Source: Paenibacillus antarcticus
Lineage (GTDB): Bacteria > Bacillota > Bacilli > Paenibacillales > Paenibacillaceae
Reading direction: 5' to 3'
Assembly: GCF_001637225.1 (NCBI RefSeq)
Contig: NZ_LVJI01000014.1
Location: 124,001 to 188,000, forward strand
Length of the DNA: 64,000 bases
A program made the translations under genes and the position numbers. Shown in pieces: positions 44,901-54,425 of the stretch. Below the pieces are notes generated by a model. That model had not been told where the DNA came from. It was given only the letters and a program-made list of their open reading frames with translations, and made no database searches. Every line of letters begins with the position of its first letter. Within the stretch, counting starts at the first letter, position 1.

Positions 44901-47520
44901 TGATAACATTAACCGGTTCAAATCCAACAACGGTTTGTAGATTTCCTTCACCATTCGCAATAGTGAACACCTTCACCGTGTCTCCTGCTAACCCGGCGGA
45001 AGATGCACTCAGCACCATTTCCCCTGTCTGTTTATCTGATTGGATAATTGCCAATGCTTTGCCGCTGAATACCTTCCGCTTATTATCCTTGTATCTTTCA
45101 ACACTTGCCCCGTCACCATTATCTACACCCACCAACTGACCATTGCCTGATAGTGTGAAATTCACAAGATTGTTAGCCGTAGGTACGATATTTCCTTCAC
45201 GATCCACCACATCAACCGTTATGAAGGATACATCCTTCCCATCCGCTGTAATCACTTGTCTATCCGCAGTTAATTTCACAGAGGCCGGCTCTCCAGCGGT
45301 AACCACCTTATCTCTTGCTATAACTTTGCCTGCTTCATCCTTGGCAATGGCTTCTAACGTACCTGCTTTGAAAGGCACAGCCCACTCAAGATACGTCTTG
45401 CCTTCTGTTGTTTCTTTATAAGGAGCTCCCCAAGAAGTGGTTTTGTTCACATAGCTTCGCACTCCAAGTGACGTGCCATTCAGTACTAATTCAACCGTGT
45501 GAGCATTCGTATACGCTAAGACTCTAACCGATTCTCCTGCTGTCCAATTCCAATGAGGTAGTAGATGAACCATCGGTTCTTTCTTCCATTGACTCTGATA
45601 GTAATAGAAGATATCCTTTGGAAATCCTGCCGTATCCACAGCTCCGAAATAAGAACTCTTAGATGGGAATGCATTGTAGTAAGGAGTAGGCTCTCCTATA
45701 TAGTCGAAGCCGGTCCATATAAATTGTCCTGCTACATTCTTTAAATCTCTATCTCGTTTCCATGCATCTTCTGCTGTTCTTCCCCAGCCTACATAATCAT
45801 TGTCGTAAGAAGATTGCTGCATATCCGCATATTTCGTACTTTGATTATAAGAATAAGGATGTGTGTAAACGCCCCTTGATCGTGTTGCGGACGAAGTTTC
45901 AGCGCCATAAATCTTCCATTCTGGATTCTGTGTGTGGTATCCAGCATAATTATTCTCACTGTAGTTGAGTCCAACAATATCAACCGCATTAAAAATTTCC
46001 TTCACATAGCTGTTAATCGGCGTAACATTAACCTTATCGCCTCTCGTTTTGTCCTCACCAATGGTCGTTGGTCGGGTAGGATCTACCTCTTTTATCCATC
46101 GAACTAGATTACGAGCAGTAGTGACTCCGCTAGCCGAGGTCGTATCATATATTTCGTTACCTATAGACCACATAATAATGGATGGTTCATTCTTTCCTCT
46201 ATCAACCATTTCCTTGATGTCGTGCTCCGCCCATGTGGAGAAGAACCTGCTGTAGTCATATGTTTTTTTCCCTTGATTCCATGCATCAAAGGCTTCCTCA
46301 ACAACAAGTAATCCTAGATTATTAGCGGCCTCCAGTAGCTCAGGCGAGGCAGGATTATGAGTTACTCTGATGGCATTCACACCCATGTCCTTCATAATTT
46401 GCAATTGCCGTTCCACAGCCCTAGCATTCACCGCAGCTCCGAGCGAACCCAAATCATGATGCATCGAGACGCCGTACAGTTTCATATATTGTCCGTTTAA
46501 AGAGAATCCATCATTACTGTCAAACTTGAAATACCTTACGCCAAAAGGAGTCTCATACGTATCCACCGTTTGCCCACCCACAATGACTTCGGTGACTACC
46601 TTGTATCTGTATGGATTGTCGGTACTCCACAATGTCGGATTATGGATGACCGTGTTGTCTTCGAACATGGTGAGCGTGTTGGCCATTGCCGTTCTGGTCT
46701 CCGATTCAACTGTCGAAACAGCTGTTCCATCGGCATTGTATATCGTCGATTTCACTTTTACTTCCGCTGATTTCCCTGATGCATTATTAATCTCAGTCTT
46801 CAAGTTCACATCTGCTCTCCCTGCTGTGTAAGCGCTATCCAGATTCGGTGTCGTCACATATGTACCATATCTAGCAACGTGAATGGGATCCGTCACCGTT
46901 AGATATACATTTCTATAGATTCCGCTGCCTGAATACCAGCGACTACTAGGCTGCGTGTTATTCACTTTGACAACAAGCACATTTTCTCTGCCGTCTGTAT
47001 ACAACTTGTCAGAAATATCGTATGAAAAAGCATTATAACCATACGGATACGTCCCTAACAATTGACCATTCAGATAAGTCGTGCTGTTCATATACACGCC
47101 ATCAAAGTCAATCGAAATACTCTTTCCCTTCATCGTTTCGGGAGCCGTAAACGTTTTGCGATACCAGCCGATTCCACCGTCTAAATATCCTCCCTCATGG
47201 GTTGCTGGAGAATTCGCATTGAAGTCGAGTTCAATACTCCAGTCATGAGGCAGTGTCAATTGGCGCCATGCGAGATCATCAAATCCCGGAGCTTGAGCTC
47301 CTGAAATGCTACCACTTGTTTCTCTTTGAAAACGCCAGTTATCATTAAAATTAATCCTTCTATTTAAGTTGTTGCTAACTACGTCGTTAGTTGGGGATAC
47401 AATCTTATTCTGGGAGTTCTCCAATTGTTGTGCAGATACCGGATGAACAAAACTTGATAATAGCAATCCTGTAATTAAACACATTCCGACAGTCTTTCGT
47501 AACCATTCTTTTTGTCTCAT
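41935..47520 (-). CDS. Secreted multidomain GH2 glycosidase (probable beta-galactosidase) with cohesin and dockerin
   Basis: An 1861-residue exported enzyme. Signal peptide (1-30), GH2 sugar-binding, Ig-like and barrel domains (about 50-690), with acid/base E456 in WSIGNEIYD and nucleophile E541 in KIYGAE. GFDYIGEPTPYY is typical of beta-galactosidases with a DUF4982-type tail. Then come an invasin/Ig-like domain (about 770-880), bacterial Ig-like group-4 repeats (for example about 890-1010 and two more), two F5/8-type domains (each with NRWTNW followed by a TPR), cadherin-like strands, a cohesin-like domain and a dockerin (DVNGDGKVSIGDL; DVNGDGKIDITDL). Likely removes terminal beta-galactose from host-type glycans; beta-glucuronidase or beta-mannosidase activity cannot be excluded by eye. 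Confidence 0.9.
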   Translation of the reverse strand: MRQKEWLRKTVGMCLITGLLLSSFVHPVSAQQLENSQNKIVSPTNDVVSNNLNRRINFNDNWRFQRETSGSISGAQAPGFDDLAWRQLTLPHDWSIELDFNANSPATHEGGYLDGGIGWYRKTFTAPETMKGKSISIDFDGVYMNSTTYLNGQLLGTYPYGYNAFSYDISDKLYTDGRENVLVVKVNNTQPSSRWYSGSGIYRNVYLTVTDPIHVARYGTYVTTPNLDSAYTAGRADVNLKTEINNASGKSAEVKVKSTIYNADGTAVSTVESETRTAMANTLTMFEDNTVIHNPTLWSTDNPYRYKVVTEVIVGGQTVDTYETPFGVRYFKFDSNDGFSLNGQYMKLYGVSMHHDLGSLGAAVNARAVERQLQIMKDMGVNAIRVTHNPASPELLEAANNLGLLVVEEAFDAWNQGKKTYDYSRFFSTWAEHDIKEMVDRGKNEPSIIMWSIGNEIYDTTSASGVTTARNLVRWIKEVDPTRPTTIGEDKTRGDKVNVTPINSYVKEIFNAVDIVGLNYSENNYAGYHTQNPEWKIYGAETSSATRSRGVYTHPYSYNQSTKYADMQQSSYDNDYVGWGRTAEDAWKRDRDLKNVAGQFIWTGFDYIGEPTPYYNAFPSKSSYFGAVDTAGFPKDIFYYYQSQWKKEPMVHLLPHWNWTAGESVRVLAYTNAHTVELVLNGTSLGVRSYVNKTTSWGAPYKETTEGKTYLEWAVPFKAGTLEAIAKDEAGKVIARDKVVTAGEPASVKLTADRQVITADGKDVSFITVDVVDREGNIVPTANNLVNFTLSGNGQLVGVDNGDGASVERYKDNKRKVFSGKALAIIQSDKQTGEMVLSASSAGLAGDTVKVFTIANGEGNLQTVVGFEPVNVITQVNKEPVLPESVKVYYSDASVATKTVTWSAINSSLYAQIGQFAVEGTVEGITKKVSANVTVKGVVAVKPIAVVTKVGVLPNLPSQVSLLFSDNTEKNALVTWEVIPEGKVSEAGSFVIHGSVTETDIKAQANIRVTNESQSVNIMLRNGGSSFPKLEATFTNPADNLNHINDGIKSYTETPVNRWTNWTRTPRDSGDSITVDFGTTYSINNLDLFVFTDSGTVVPRTVTVQYWNGTAWVDVQNLTQPTPYVVQKNEIRFDSVMTEKLKFHMTPSQTGKYVALTEVEIHTDQIIMGTTANLSGITVNGKILSDFAVAKMSYELTLPFGSDLPKIEAIGADHSTVTILPALSFPGTSRIMVTSENGMVSNEYSIHMKMEAAAKEIDRLESITEVVDKGVLPVLPKTVVAHYNDGSFGDVKVIWDAIDPALYGKYGEFTVFGSVDGTAIKASAKITVKGALAVENITKAVLLKQKPDLPKKLTVYFNDGTEEQKVVSWANIPSERLDTIGIFDLIGTVEGVELNAKATIRVTDEAGKEKNISVAKNGYEYPKAEASFTNNEATSKDTIESINDGVISYGDAPQNRWTNWQRTPRNSDWVSITFGDFEPVEYDVDNMEIHWFADSGTSYPASLKIQYKSGDNWIDVTNLQSNPSTPTVGEANLYTFDSVRTSALRVDMTARAGLSLAITEINILNKSAVLNSEPVVSDIQLDGSSILNQFTQVNGNYEASIQISKGNEIPEVTATGGDNTSITIVPVVNIPSTAKVIAKSEDGKKTIVYNIHYSLKDEGTPEQVSISLNGPVGVQPEEQFTVNVGLNHVTTPIQAQDIIVRYDAEKFEFILAQSKLEHVKIIEASTNVSGQVHLLVVSTGAEHAITTDGAVIEMTMRAKALTQKDSGKVETTQAIISDAEGNETNAALASIMIDISSIIIPGTPDVNGDGKVSIGDLSIVAAHYGKTKDSSDWNQVKRADVNGDGKIDITDLAFVAKKILE

Positions 47521-47546
47521 TGGATGAACCTCCAGATTTATGATTC

Positions 47547-47580
47547 GAGTGAGAGAATGGCTAAGCCACCCTCTGCACTC
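47547..47580 (-). other. Intergenic hairpin after the fucosidase gene
   Basis: On the minus strand GAGTG-c-AGAG and CTCT-CACTC pair, with an inner TGGCT/AGCCA stem, giving a very stable hairpin that starts 9 bases past the fucosidase stop. No U-run follows; the GH2 ribosome site (GGAGG) comes next. Confidence 0.6.
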
Positions 47581-47588
47581 TTAAGAAT

Positions 47589-50500
47589 CTACTCCACAAT
47601 TTTACTTGCAACTGCCGCAAGATCTGTAAGGTCAATGATGCCATCTTTGTTAATATCAGCATGCTTGATCTTCGCCCAATCTGGACTTGTCGAATCTTTA
47701 CCGTAGTTCGCTGCTACAATAGCGAGATCTCCGATGCTCACTCTACCGTCATTATTGATGTCACCTGAGATGCCTACCGCTATCGGTGTCACTTCAATCA
47801 TCATCTCAGCAGCTGATGCGACTTCTTCTACACCATTGTTATCCGCGAGCGTAACATCAGAAGATGACACCTTCGCTCTTAGCGGTACTGCAACTTCCTT
47901 GGCGACAAAGCTTAACTCAACGATTTGCACATTACCTGTTACCGCATGCCCCTCACCCGTACTTGCAATAATCAGCCGTAAATTTCCTGACGTGCTCGAC
48001 TGCGTCTCTACCAGGCTAACGCCTTCGATTAACGATTTCGCAGAGCCAAAATCCATAGCTGCTTGATCGTAAGTAATCGTGATATCTTGAGCGTAAATAT
48101 TACGTTTCATATTGCTCAGACCCAATTGGACGGTGAAAGGATTACCCGCTTGCACAAACTTGGGACCAACTAGCGTAGTCAATAATAAAGATTGATCATT
48201 TACCGAAGCTACAAATGTATCGAACGCAGTTTGTAGCGTTGTCAACGCAGCGTTCACTTCCGTTTGTACGGCATTTGGATCTTGAGACACTTCTCTTGCT
48301 GCAACTATAGCAGCTGCTAACGTTTGCTTAGATCCAGTAGGATACTGTCCTATGTTCGTTCCTTGTATTGCATTGTCATGTACCATTTGTGTTTCAACGA
48401 CAAGAGAGTCCAGTCCTGTTTTATCCACAAACTGTGATCCGGTTAGATAAAGACCAACTTCAGCTAGATGCACAACGCCTCGCGAGCTAAGAATACGAAT
48501 ACGGAATTGCTGACCAGTCGTAACTTTCGAGAGTAAGACAACCCTCTTGTATCCTATGACCCCGCTAGTAGCGATTTGCTCCCATTCACCATTTGCTTTA
48601 AGAACATCAACCGCGAAGGTTTCTACTTGCTGACCATGGCGAATATCCTCCTGAAGCATAATTTTATCCACATTGACTGACTTTCCAAGATCAAAGGTTA
48701 GGCTACTAGGCGCCGACGAGGCAGATACCCATGATGTATCGTAGGAGCCATCACTAACGTTATTCGGATTCCCACCTGATGCACCATTCTCTGAGCTTAT
48801 ACTCGCTGAGACCGTCTGATTAACGGCAAAATCACGCTTCATTTCCTGATACCATTCCTTTAATCTGGATACATCAGCATCAGGTAGCTTCCCTTTTTTA
48901 TCAGGTGGTATGTTTAATAAAAGGACCGAGTTACGCGCAACGGATTGGTAGTAAATATTCTTGAGCTGTGCGACTGATTTCGGCGATTGATTGGCGTGAT
49001 AGAACCAGCCAGGGCGAATGCTGACGTCAACTTCGGCAGGCCACCATGTCAAATATTTCATCCCGTTAGCAGCTGCACTCGCTAGTGCAATCTCACTTCC
49101 AAGATCAGATGAACTATAGGAAGGAAAGTAGGACTGTGTTCCATCGGCATTAGACTTTGCACCAAGTACACTCCACTCATTCTCACGTGCATAGCCGGAC
49201 TCATTACCAACCCAACGCACATCGTTACCTGAAACGGCGATAACTGCATTTGGTGCAAGATCACGAATGAGAGAATAATAGCTATCCCAATCATAGGTCT
49301 CTGATCGGTTGGCCGGAATATTTCCTTGCGAGCCGTCAAACCATACTTCATCGATTTCTCCGTACTCCGTTAAAACTTCATAGAGTTGATTCAGCATGAA
49401 GGAACCGTAATCGGTCGCAGGCAAGTTAAATGTCGGCAATGTCTGTTCCCCGGCTCTATCGTCTCCCTCAACAAGCGTTGGTATCGCTCGCTGTTTGCGT
49501 GGACTATTATTACCGAAGACGCCTTTAGTGTATTGATTATGATCGGCTGGAGATAGGTACACGCCAATTTTGATTCCGTATTTGCGCATGGAATTCACGA
49601 ATTCACGAAGAACATCGCCATCCCCATCTTTCCATGTGCTGCTCGCTACACTGAAATCTGTATACCGCGAAGGATACAGCATGAAGCCGTCATGATGCTT
49701 CACGGTAAGGATCGCCATCTTAAATCCACTTTCCTTAAGCGAACGCGCCCATTGATCGGTATCTAGAGCGGTTGGTTGGAACATGTTCGGGTCTTCGTTA
49801 AAACTACCCCATTCAGCATCATAATAGGTGTTAATTCCATAGTGTAGGAATGCCGTCTGCTCATACTGCTGCCAAGTCACTTGTCGTGGATCTGGACGGA
49901 CGAGAGATGCTTTGGCTGAGAGTGCAGCAGAACACTCGTTAGCAGTAATAGCGATCTGATGACCAGCCTCCAGATCATCCGGAAGTCTACATGGATTTCC
50001 AGACAAGCCTAGTAGATTGCTTCTAAAATCACCTGTTACTTTACCTAAAGCAACACCATACACCTCACCTGCGAGATTCACGCTCGCAGTTCCTGCGGCA
50101 TCTCCTGCATAAATAACGGAGTTGCGGGTCGCACTTGGAAGTGCATTCAACGTGATCGTGTTACCCAACTGTTCTTGGCCCCACCATAGCTTTATCGCAG
50201 CTGTACCGTTCCCTAAGTCGTCGTATATAAGTGACATTTGGATGGAATCTCCTGTAAGTTTCCCTGTTAGATCGATTGTTGCAGTGACTGCATTACCAAC
50301 CACCACTTCAACGGACTCTCCTGTAGTCCGACGTAATTTCACAGCGCCTGCCAAATCGATTAATATCGCACTCGGTTTGATCGCAGAAGGTGCAGTAGCT
50401 ATTTCTGCTACATAATCTCCTGCAAGAACGCCATTCTGTAGTAGTGATGTATTCGGAGTGAACGTAATGCGAGAGTTATTCCCACTCATACTTAAACGCC

Positions 50501-51380
50501 CAAGTCCAGAAATTTGCCCGCCTTGTACCTCAAGATTACCGACAGCCAGTTCACCTGTAGATTTTGTGTACATATTGTCCTTCAACGTACCAAGCCCTTG
50601 CACCATTAGACTTCGTTCTACCGAATTTAACTCCATGCTCTTCAGCATCGAAGAATTAAATTCTCCCTCGAAATTGGTCACAACTGATCTCGATATGGAA
50701 CCTTTGAAGCCACGAGTGAGCGCGGATGTATGAACTTCATTACCAAAACCAAATTTACTATTACTACTGCTACTAATCGCAGCGCGTCCATTGCTCGAAA
50801 CCGCTGGACTTAGCTCTACGCCATCGAGGAAAGCCCGCATTATTGCACCGGTTGTAGTCGGAGCATACGCGACAGCAATCGTATGCTCCTTGTTAACCTC
50901 AGGTGCTGCAACAGTTCCCTTATACTCTGTCCATACGTTGTTGTTATTCACTGCGAATCCATATTCTACTGTGGTTGCCGACTGATATCGCACATACATG
51001 TTACCCAGGACACCGATCAACGTACCTAACGTGTTTTGAGACGCTTGTGGCTTAAACTTTGCTTCAATGATAAGAGATTTATCAAGGGTAGTAGTTCCGA
51101 ACGAATTAGGAGACTCAAATTGAATCCCGTTGCTACCTCCTGTTAGGGAGACTCCCTCCCCGAAAATAAGTTGTTCGGTTCCTGTACGCCGACTTACATC
51201 GCCATACATTATTTCTCCAGTTGCTGAGGTATAGCCCAGTTCAGTAGAGAAAGCTCCACCATATCCGATATCAAGTAGAGAGTTGCTGTTTGTTGCTGCT
51301 ACAGATACAGATGACGATACTGGGAAACACACAAATACCAACGCGATAGTTACCAAAATGAATAATGCCCGATTCTTCAT
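47589..51380 (-). CDS. Secreted GH29 alpha-L-fucosidase with FIVAR, cohesin and dockerin
   Basis: A 1263-residue exported enzyme. Signal peptide (1-29), LamG/concanavalin-like N-terminal domains (about 35-450), GH29 barrel (about 500-830) with FLHYGINTYYDAEWG, LTVKHHDGFMLYPSRYTDF and nucleophile D682 in EVWFDGSQG. An F5/8-type domain (about 850-1000) follows, then a FIVAR module (about 1010-1075; NIGQYPTGSKQTLAAAI), a cohesin-like domain (about 1075-1200; IYAQDITITYD) and a dockerin (about 1204-1263; DINNDGRVSIGDL; DINKDGIIDLTDL). Removes alpha-linked fucose capping host glycans. It is located between the sialidase and a GH2 gene, the other two capping and galactose-removing steps. Confidence 0.93.
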   Translation of the reverse strand: MKNRALFILVTIALVFVCFPVSSSVSVAATNSNSLLDIGYGGAFSTELGYTSATGEIMYGDVSRRTGTEQLIFGEGVSLTGGSNGIQFESPNSFGTTTLDKSLIIEAKFKPQASQNTLGTLIGVLGNMYVRYQSATTVEYGFAVNNNNVWTEYKGTVAAPEVNKEHTIAVAYAPTTTGAIMRAFLDGVELSPAVSSNGRAAISSSSNSKFGFGNEVHTSALTRGFKGSISRSVVTNFEGEFNSSMLKSMELNSVERSLMVQGLGTLKDNMYTKSTGELAVGNLEVQGGQISGLGRLSMSGNNSRITFTPNTSLLQNGVLAGDYVAEIATAPSAIKPSAILIDLAGAVKLRRTTGESVEVVVGNAVTATIDLTGKLTGDSIQMSLIYDDLGNGTAAIKLWWGQEQLGNTITLNALPSATRNSVIYAGDAAGTASVNLAGEVYGVALGKVTGDFRSNLLGLSGNPCRLPDDLEAGHQIAITANECSAALSAKASLVRPDPRQVTWQQYEQTAFLHYGINTYYDAEWGSFNEDPNMFQPTALDTDQWARSLKESGFKMAILTVKHHDGFMLYPSRYTDFSVASSTWKDGDGDVLREFVNSMRKYGIKIGVYLSPADHNQYTKGVFGNNSPRKQRAIPTLVEGDDRAGEQTLPTFNLPATDYGSFMLNQLYEVLTEYGEIDEVWFDGSQGNIPANRSETYDWDSYYSLIRDLAPNAVIAVSGNDVRWVGNESGYARENEWSVLGAKSNADGTQSYFPSYSSSDLGSEIALASAAANGMKYLTWWPAEVDVSIRPGWFYHANQSPKSVAQLKNIYYQSVARNSVLLLNIPPDKKGKLPDADVSRLKEWYQEMKRDFAVNQTVSASISSENGASGGNPNNVSDGSYDTSWVSASSAPSSLTFDLGKSVNVDKIMLQEDIRHGQQVETFAVDVLKANGEWEQIATSGVIGYKRVVLLSKVTTGQQFRIRILSSRGVVHLAEVGLYLTGSQFVDKTGLDSLVVETQMVHDNAIQGTNIGQYPTGSKQTLAAAIVAAREVSQDPNAVQTEVNAALTTLQTAFDTFVASVNDQSLLLTTLVGPKFVQAGNPFTVQLGLSNMKRNIYAQDITITYDQAAMDFGSAKSLIEGVSLVETQSSTSGNLRLIIASTGEGHAVTGNVQIVELSFVAKEVAVPLRAKVSSSDVTLADNNGVEEVASAAEMMIEVTPIAVGISGDINNDGRVSIGDLAIVAANYGKDSTSPDWAKIKHADINKDGIIDLTDLAAVASKIVE

Positions 51381-51415
51381 AATCGTTTCCTCCTAGAACC
51401 CACAGTTCGAAAAAA

Positions 51416-54409
51416 TTATTGAAGTATTTTTTGAGCAATAGATGCAAGATCTGTTATATCAATTCGACCGTCGCTATTTACGTCAGCGAATTTCACTTTC
51501 TCCCAATCTGGACTTGTTGAATCTTTACCGTAATTCGCTGCCACAATAGCGAGATCTCCGATACTCACTCTACCGTCATTATTGATATCTCCTGGGATGC
51601 CTACTGTACCAGGTGTCACTTCAACACTAAGCGACGACGGTGCTGCTTGTGTTTCCGATCCATTCTCATCTCCGAACTCTGCTATCGTAACTTTGATTGT
51701 TCCAGTTATAGCTTCAGTTACTTCCTTCGCCTTAAAGCTAAGGCCAAGTACATCAGCATTTCCCGTCACAGCATGACCGCTACCTGCGCTTGCAATAAGG
51801 AAACGAAGGCTGCCCGGTACGTTCTTGACCGTTTCAATCAAGTTGACTCCATCAATTAATGAATTAGCTGTAGTAAAATCAGCGACAGCGTGATCGTAAG
51901 TGACAGTGATATCCTGAGCGTAAACACTCTGTGTCACATTACGTAAGCCTAATTGCACATCGAATGCTTGCCCGGAAGCAACTTGACTTGCTCCTGTTAA
52001 ACTTGTTGCAGCACCTTGCACTGCCGCTGTTCCTGATACTACTTGAGTATGAAGTTTGCTCGTGTCCGCTTGTGTTGAGAACTCATTCCCAGAAACACCG
52101 TAAGCTTTAAGATTTGTGCTAAATGCTACATCTAATGGGTACGTGCCTGAAGCTATCTCCGGGAATGCCGTCTCAAAGATGAACTCTGTACCCGAAGCAT
52201 TTTGGCTAACCAATTGGAAGACAACCTCTGTAGTACCAATTGTCCCTTTCAAACTTCTATCACCGCTTAACATCATGTAGCTGTCGAATACCGTTTTGAT
52301 CCGTAACTTATCATTCGCTTTATATCCATCCGGCTTAGAATCAGCCAACGCGATTGAGTTTAGGTTAGGTACAGAACTGTCAGTTTGACGCTGCCATTTG
52401 AGATACTTCGTATTAAATTTAATGAAGCTCATCTCTGCGCTTCCGGTCCCTTCATAGAATAGACCTATATCTCCATTGGATAGATTAGATAGACTTGAGT
52501 ATGCATAAGTGCCTTCTTTGACCAATTGCGAGTATTTCCAATCAAATGTGTATTTCGTTCTACCATTCGAGTAAGTTCCATTTTCTTGGATCAGACCTAC
52601 TTTTACTGTACCGTTTATTCTGCTTGAAGAGACTCCAGGGCTTGCGAATATGACCGCTTCTTTACCATCGATCTGTCCGTTATATCGAATCGCTGTCATC
52701 TGACAGTAAGCCGCAATCAATCCTTTCTCAGTTACAACCTCTGAATCCCACGTTTGCCCACCATCAAAGCTTGTAGCGATTTGGGCATATCCCGAATAAT
52801 TTCTCATGAATAGCTTGAGCTGACCATCTGGCATTTCCAATACTTGTGATTCTGTAAGCTCATTGCCTGTAGATGTTCTTTCATTCATGGTTACACCATT
52901 TACTATGCGTCCTTCGTTTGGTGATTCGCCACGATGCCAGGTAGCTCCATGATCATCGCTATAGATGACTGCACTATTTTGCGAGCCGTTCTCGTTGGTG
53001 AAATATACAGGATAAACAAGTCTTCCAGCATGAGACCCCTGAATCATCTGTATCCCCGTACCCGGACCTGCACCTAGAAATGCCATCCACTCTTCCTTGA
53101 GAAGTCCATTCAAATCCGTTGGCCCTTCCCAAGTTAACCCTTCATCATCGCTGTGCCACAGCTCAAGATAAGAAGTCATATGTGCCTTTAAAGGTGAATT
53201 ACTAAGGAAAATATTGCTGATCTGTACGTTGTTGTTGAACAGATTTCTTAATTTATCCACCTTGTATGTTGTTTTTACGTTTAAGTCGTCATACACTTCG
53301 CCATTCTCTCTGATCGTGTACTCTTTTTTATTTGCATCAAATAGAACCATATATCTCTTCCCATTGACTGTTTTGAAGCCGCTGCCTTTTACCGAAGTCG
53401 GGAACCCTCCACCATCTGGAAAACCAAGTACTAAAGAGAAAATTCTATTTGTCTCCCGATCTTCCAATAACGCTTGGTCAATATTCGATGCATTACCTGG
53501 ATAGTTATTAATGAGAACACCATTCGTCTCCCACGTCTGTCCCTGATCCAAGCTTCTTCTTACCAACATATCAATATTCGCTGGGGAATCTCCCCCATGA
53601 TTAATACGCTTATCTATACCTGCTATTAACGTTCCCGCTTCTGTGTACAACAACGCAGGAATACGGTAAGCATTAGATCCGTATAGACCGGGATAAAATA
53701 CCGAAGTAGGTTGAGTAATTACGGCACCTTCCGGCAATGGATTTTGTATAGGCTGTTTTTGGGTTACTCCAGTTATGGAGATGAGATCCTGATCTGCTAG
53801 TGGACGTCCATATACCTCAGCAAAGTCGATATCACCATTAAATAAGTATTCATTTCCAGACGATCTATCCGTACGTCCTAACTCAGCAGTATTAGGAGCA
53901 TAAATATTACTTAGAAATTTTCTTGCAGATGTTGTATCTGTTTTCACCAATTTCCCATCAAGAAAGTATTTATATCCTTGAGATTGGTCTACAACCATCG
54001 CAAGAGTATGAACTTCATTCGCCTTAACCGTAATGTCGGTTTTAACATGTGTATTGACACTTGTCTCCCCGGCCTTCTCATAACGGTTCTCACTGCCAAT
54101 AGCTGATGGGCTGATGTACAGTTGGAAGTGTCCATTAGCCACAGTGTTATTACTAAGGGAGAATAAAGACATAATTGTAGTCCCCGTATATCGGAACCTA
54201 GCGATAATCGTCCCTTCATTTAATGCTTTTAACGCATCCATTTTATCGTTCAGATTCGTATAGTTAGCATTGTGAATTTGTTGATTATCAACTCTAAATA
54301 CTAAACTTGGGTCCGTTTCTACCTGTACTTCCGGATTTGCATTCGTTGTCGTTGGAAAAATGATTATGAACATAATAATAGCTAGAAATAATGACGTTAT
54401 TTTCCTCAA
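51416..54409 (-). CDS. Secreted GH33 sialidase with cohesin and dockerin
   Basis: About 997 residues. Start: TTG at 54409 with AAAGGAGAG upstream, giving a clean signal peptide (about 1-24, FLAIIMFIIIFPT). A longer frame from 54553 overlaps the previous gene's dockerin and is rejected. A LamG-like domain (about 35-215) precedes the sialidase propeller: RIP motif at about 249-251, acid Asp near 274 in HGGDSPANID, and Asp-boxes SLDQGQTW, SDDEGLTW, SDDHGATW and SFDGGQTW. A cohesin-like domain (VYAQDITVTYD) and dockerin (DINNDGRVSIGDL; DVNSDGRIDITDL) end it. It releases terminal sialic acids. The start lies 16 bases past the GH31 stop, so the two are translationally close. Confidence 0.93.
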   Translation of the reverse strand: MRKITSLFLAIIMFIIIFPTTTNANPEVQVETDPSLVFRVDNQQIHNANYTNLNDKMDALKALNEGTIIARFRYTGTTIMSLFSLSNNTVANGHFQLYISPSAIGSENRYEKAGETSVNTHVKTDITVKANEVHTLAMVVDQSQGYKYFLDGKLVKTDTTSARKFLSNIYAPNTAELGRTDRSSGNEYLFNGDIDFAEVYGRPLADQDLISITGVTQKQPIQNPLPEGAVITQPTSVFYPGLYGSNAYRIPALLYTEAGTLIAGIDKRINHGGDSPANIDMLVRRSLDQGQTWETNGVLINNYPGNASNIDQALLEDRETNRIFSLVLGFPDGGGFPTSVKGSGFKTVNGKRYMVLFDANKKEYTIRENGEVYDDLNVKTTYKVDKLRNLFNNNVQISNIFLSNSPLKAHMTSYLELWHSDDEGLTWEGPTDLNGLLKEEWMAFLGAGPGTGIQMIQGSHAGRLVYPVYFTNENGSQNSAVIYSDDHGATWHRGESPNEGRIVNGVTMNERTSTGNELTESQVLEMPDGQLKLFMRNYSGYAQIATSFDGGQTWDSEVVTEKGLIAAYCQMTAIRYNGQIDGKEAVIFASPGVSSSRINGTVKVGLIQENGTYSNGRTKYTFDWKYSQLVKEGTYAYSSLSNLSNGDIGLFYEGTGSAEMSFIKFNTKYLKWQRQTDSSVPNLNSIALADSKPDGYKANDKLRIKTVFDSYMMLSGDRSLKGTIGTTEVVFQLVSQNASGTEFIFETAFPEIASGTYPLDVAFSTNLKAYGVSGNEFSTQADTSKLHTQVVSGTAAVQGAATSLTGASQVASGQAFDVQLGLRNVTQSVYAQDITVTYDHAVADFTTANSLIDGVNLIETVKNVPGSLRFLIASAGSGHAVTGNADVLGLSFKAKEVTEAITGTIKVTIAEFGDENGSETQAAPSSLSVEVTPGTVGIPGDINNDGRVSIGDLAIVAANYGKDSTSPDWEKVKFADVNSDGRIDITDLASIAQKILQ

Positions 54410-54425
54410 TGAAATCTCTCCTTTG

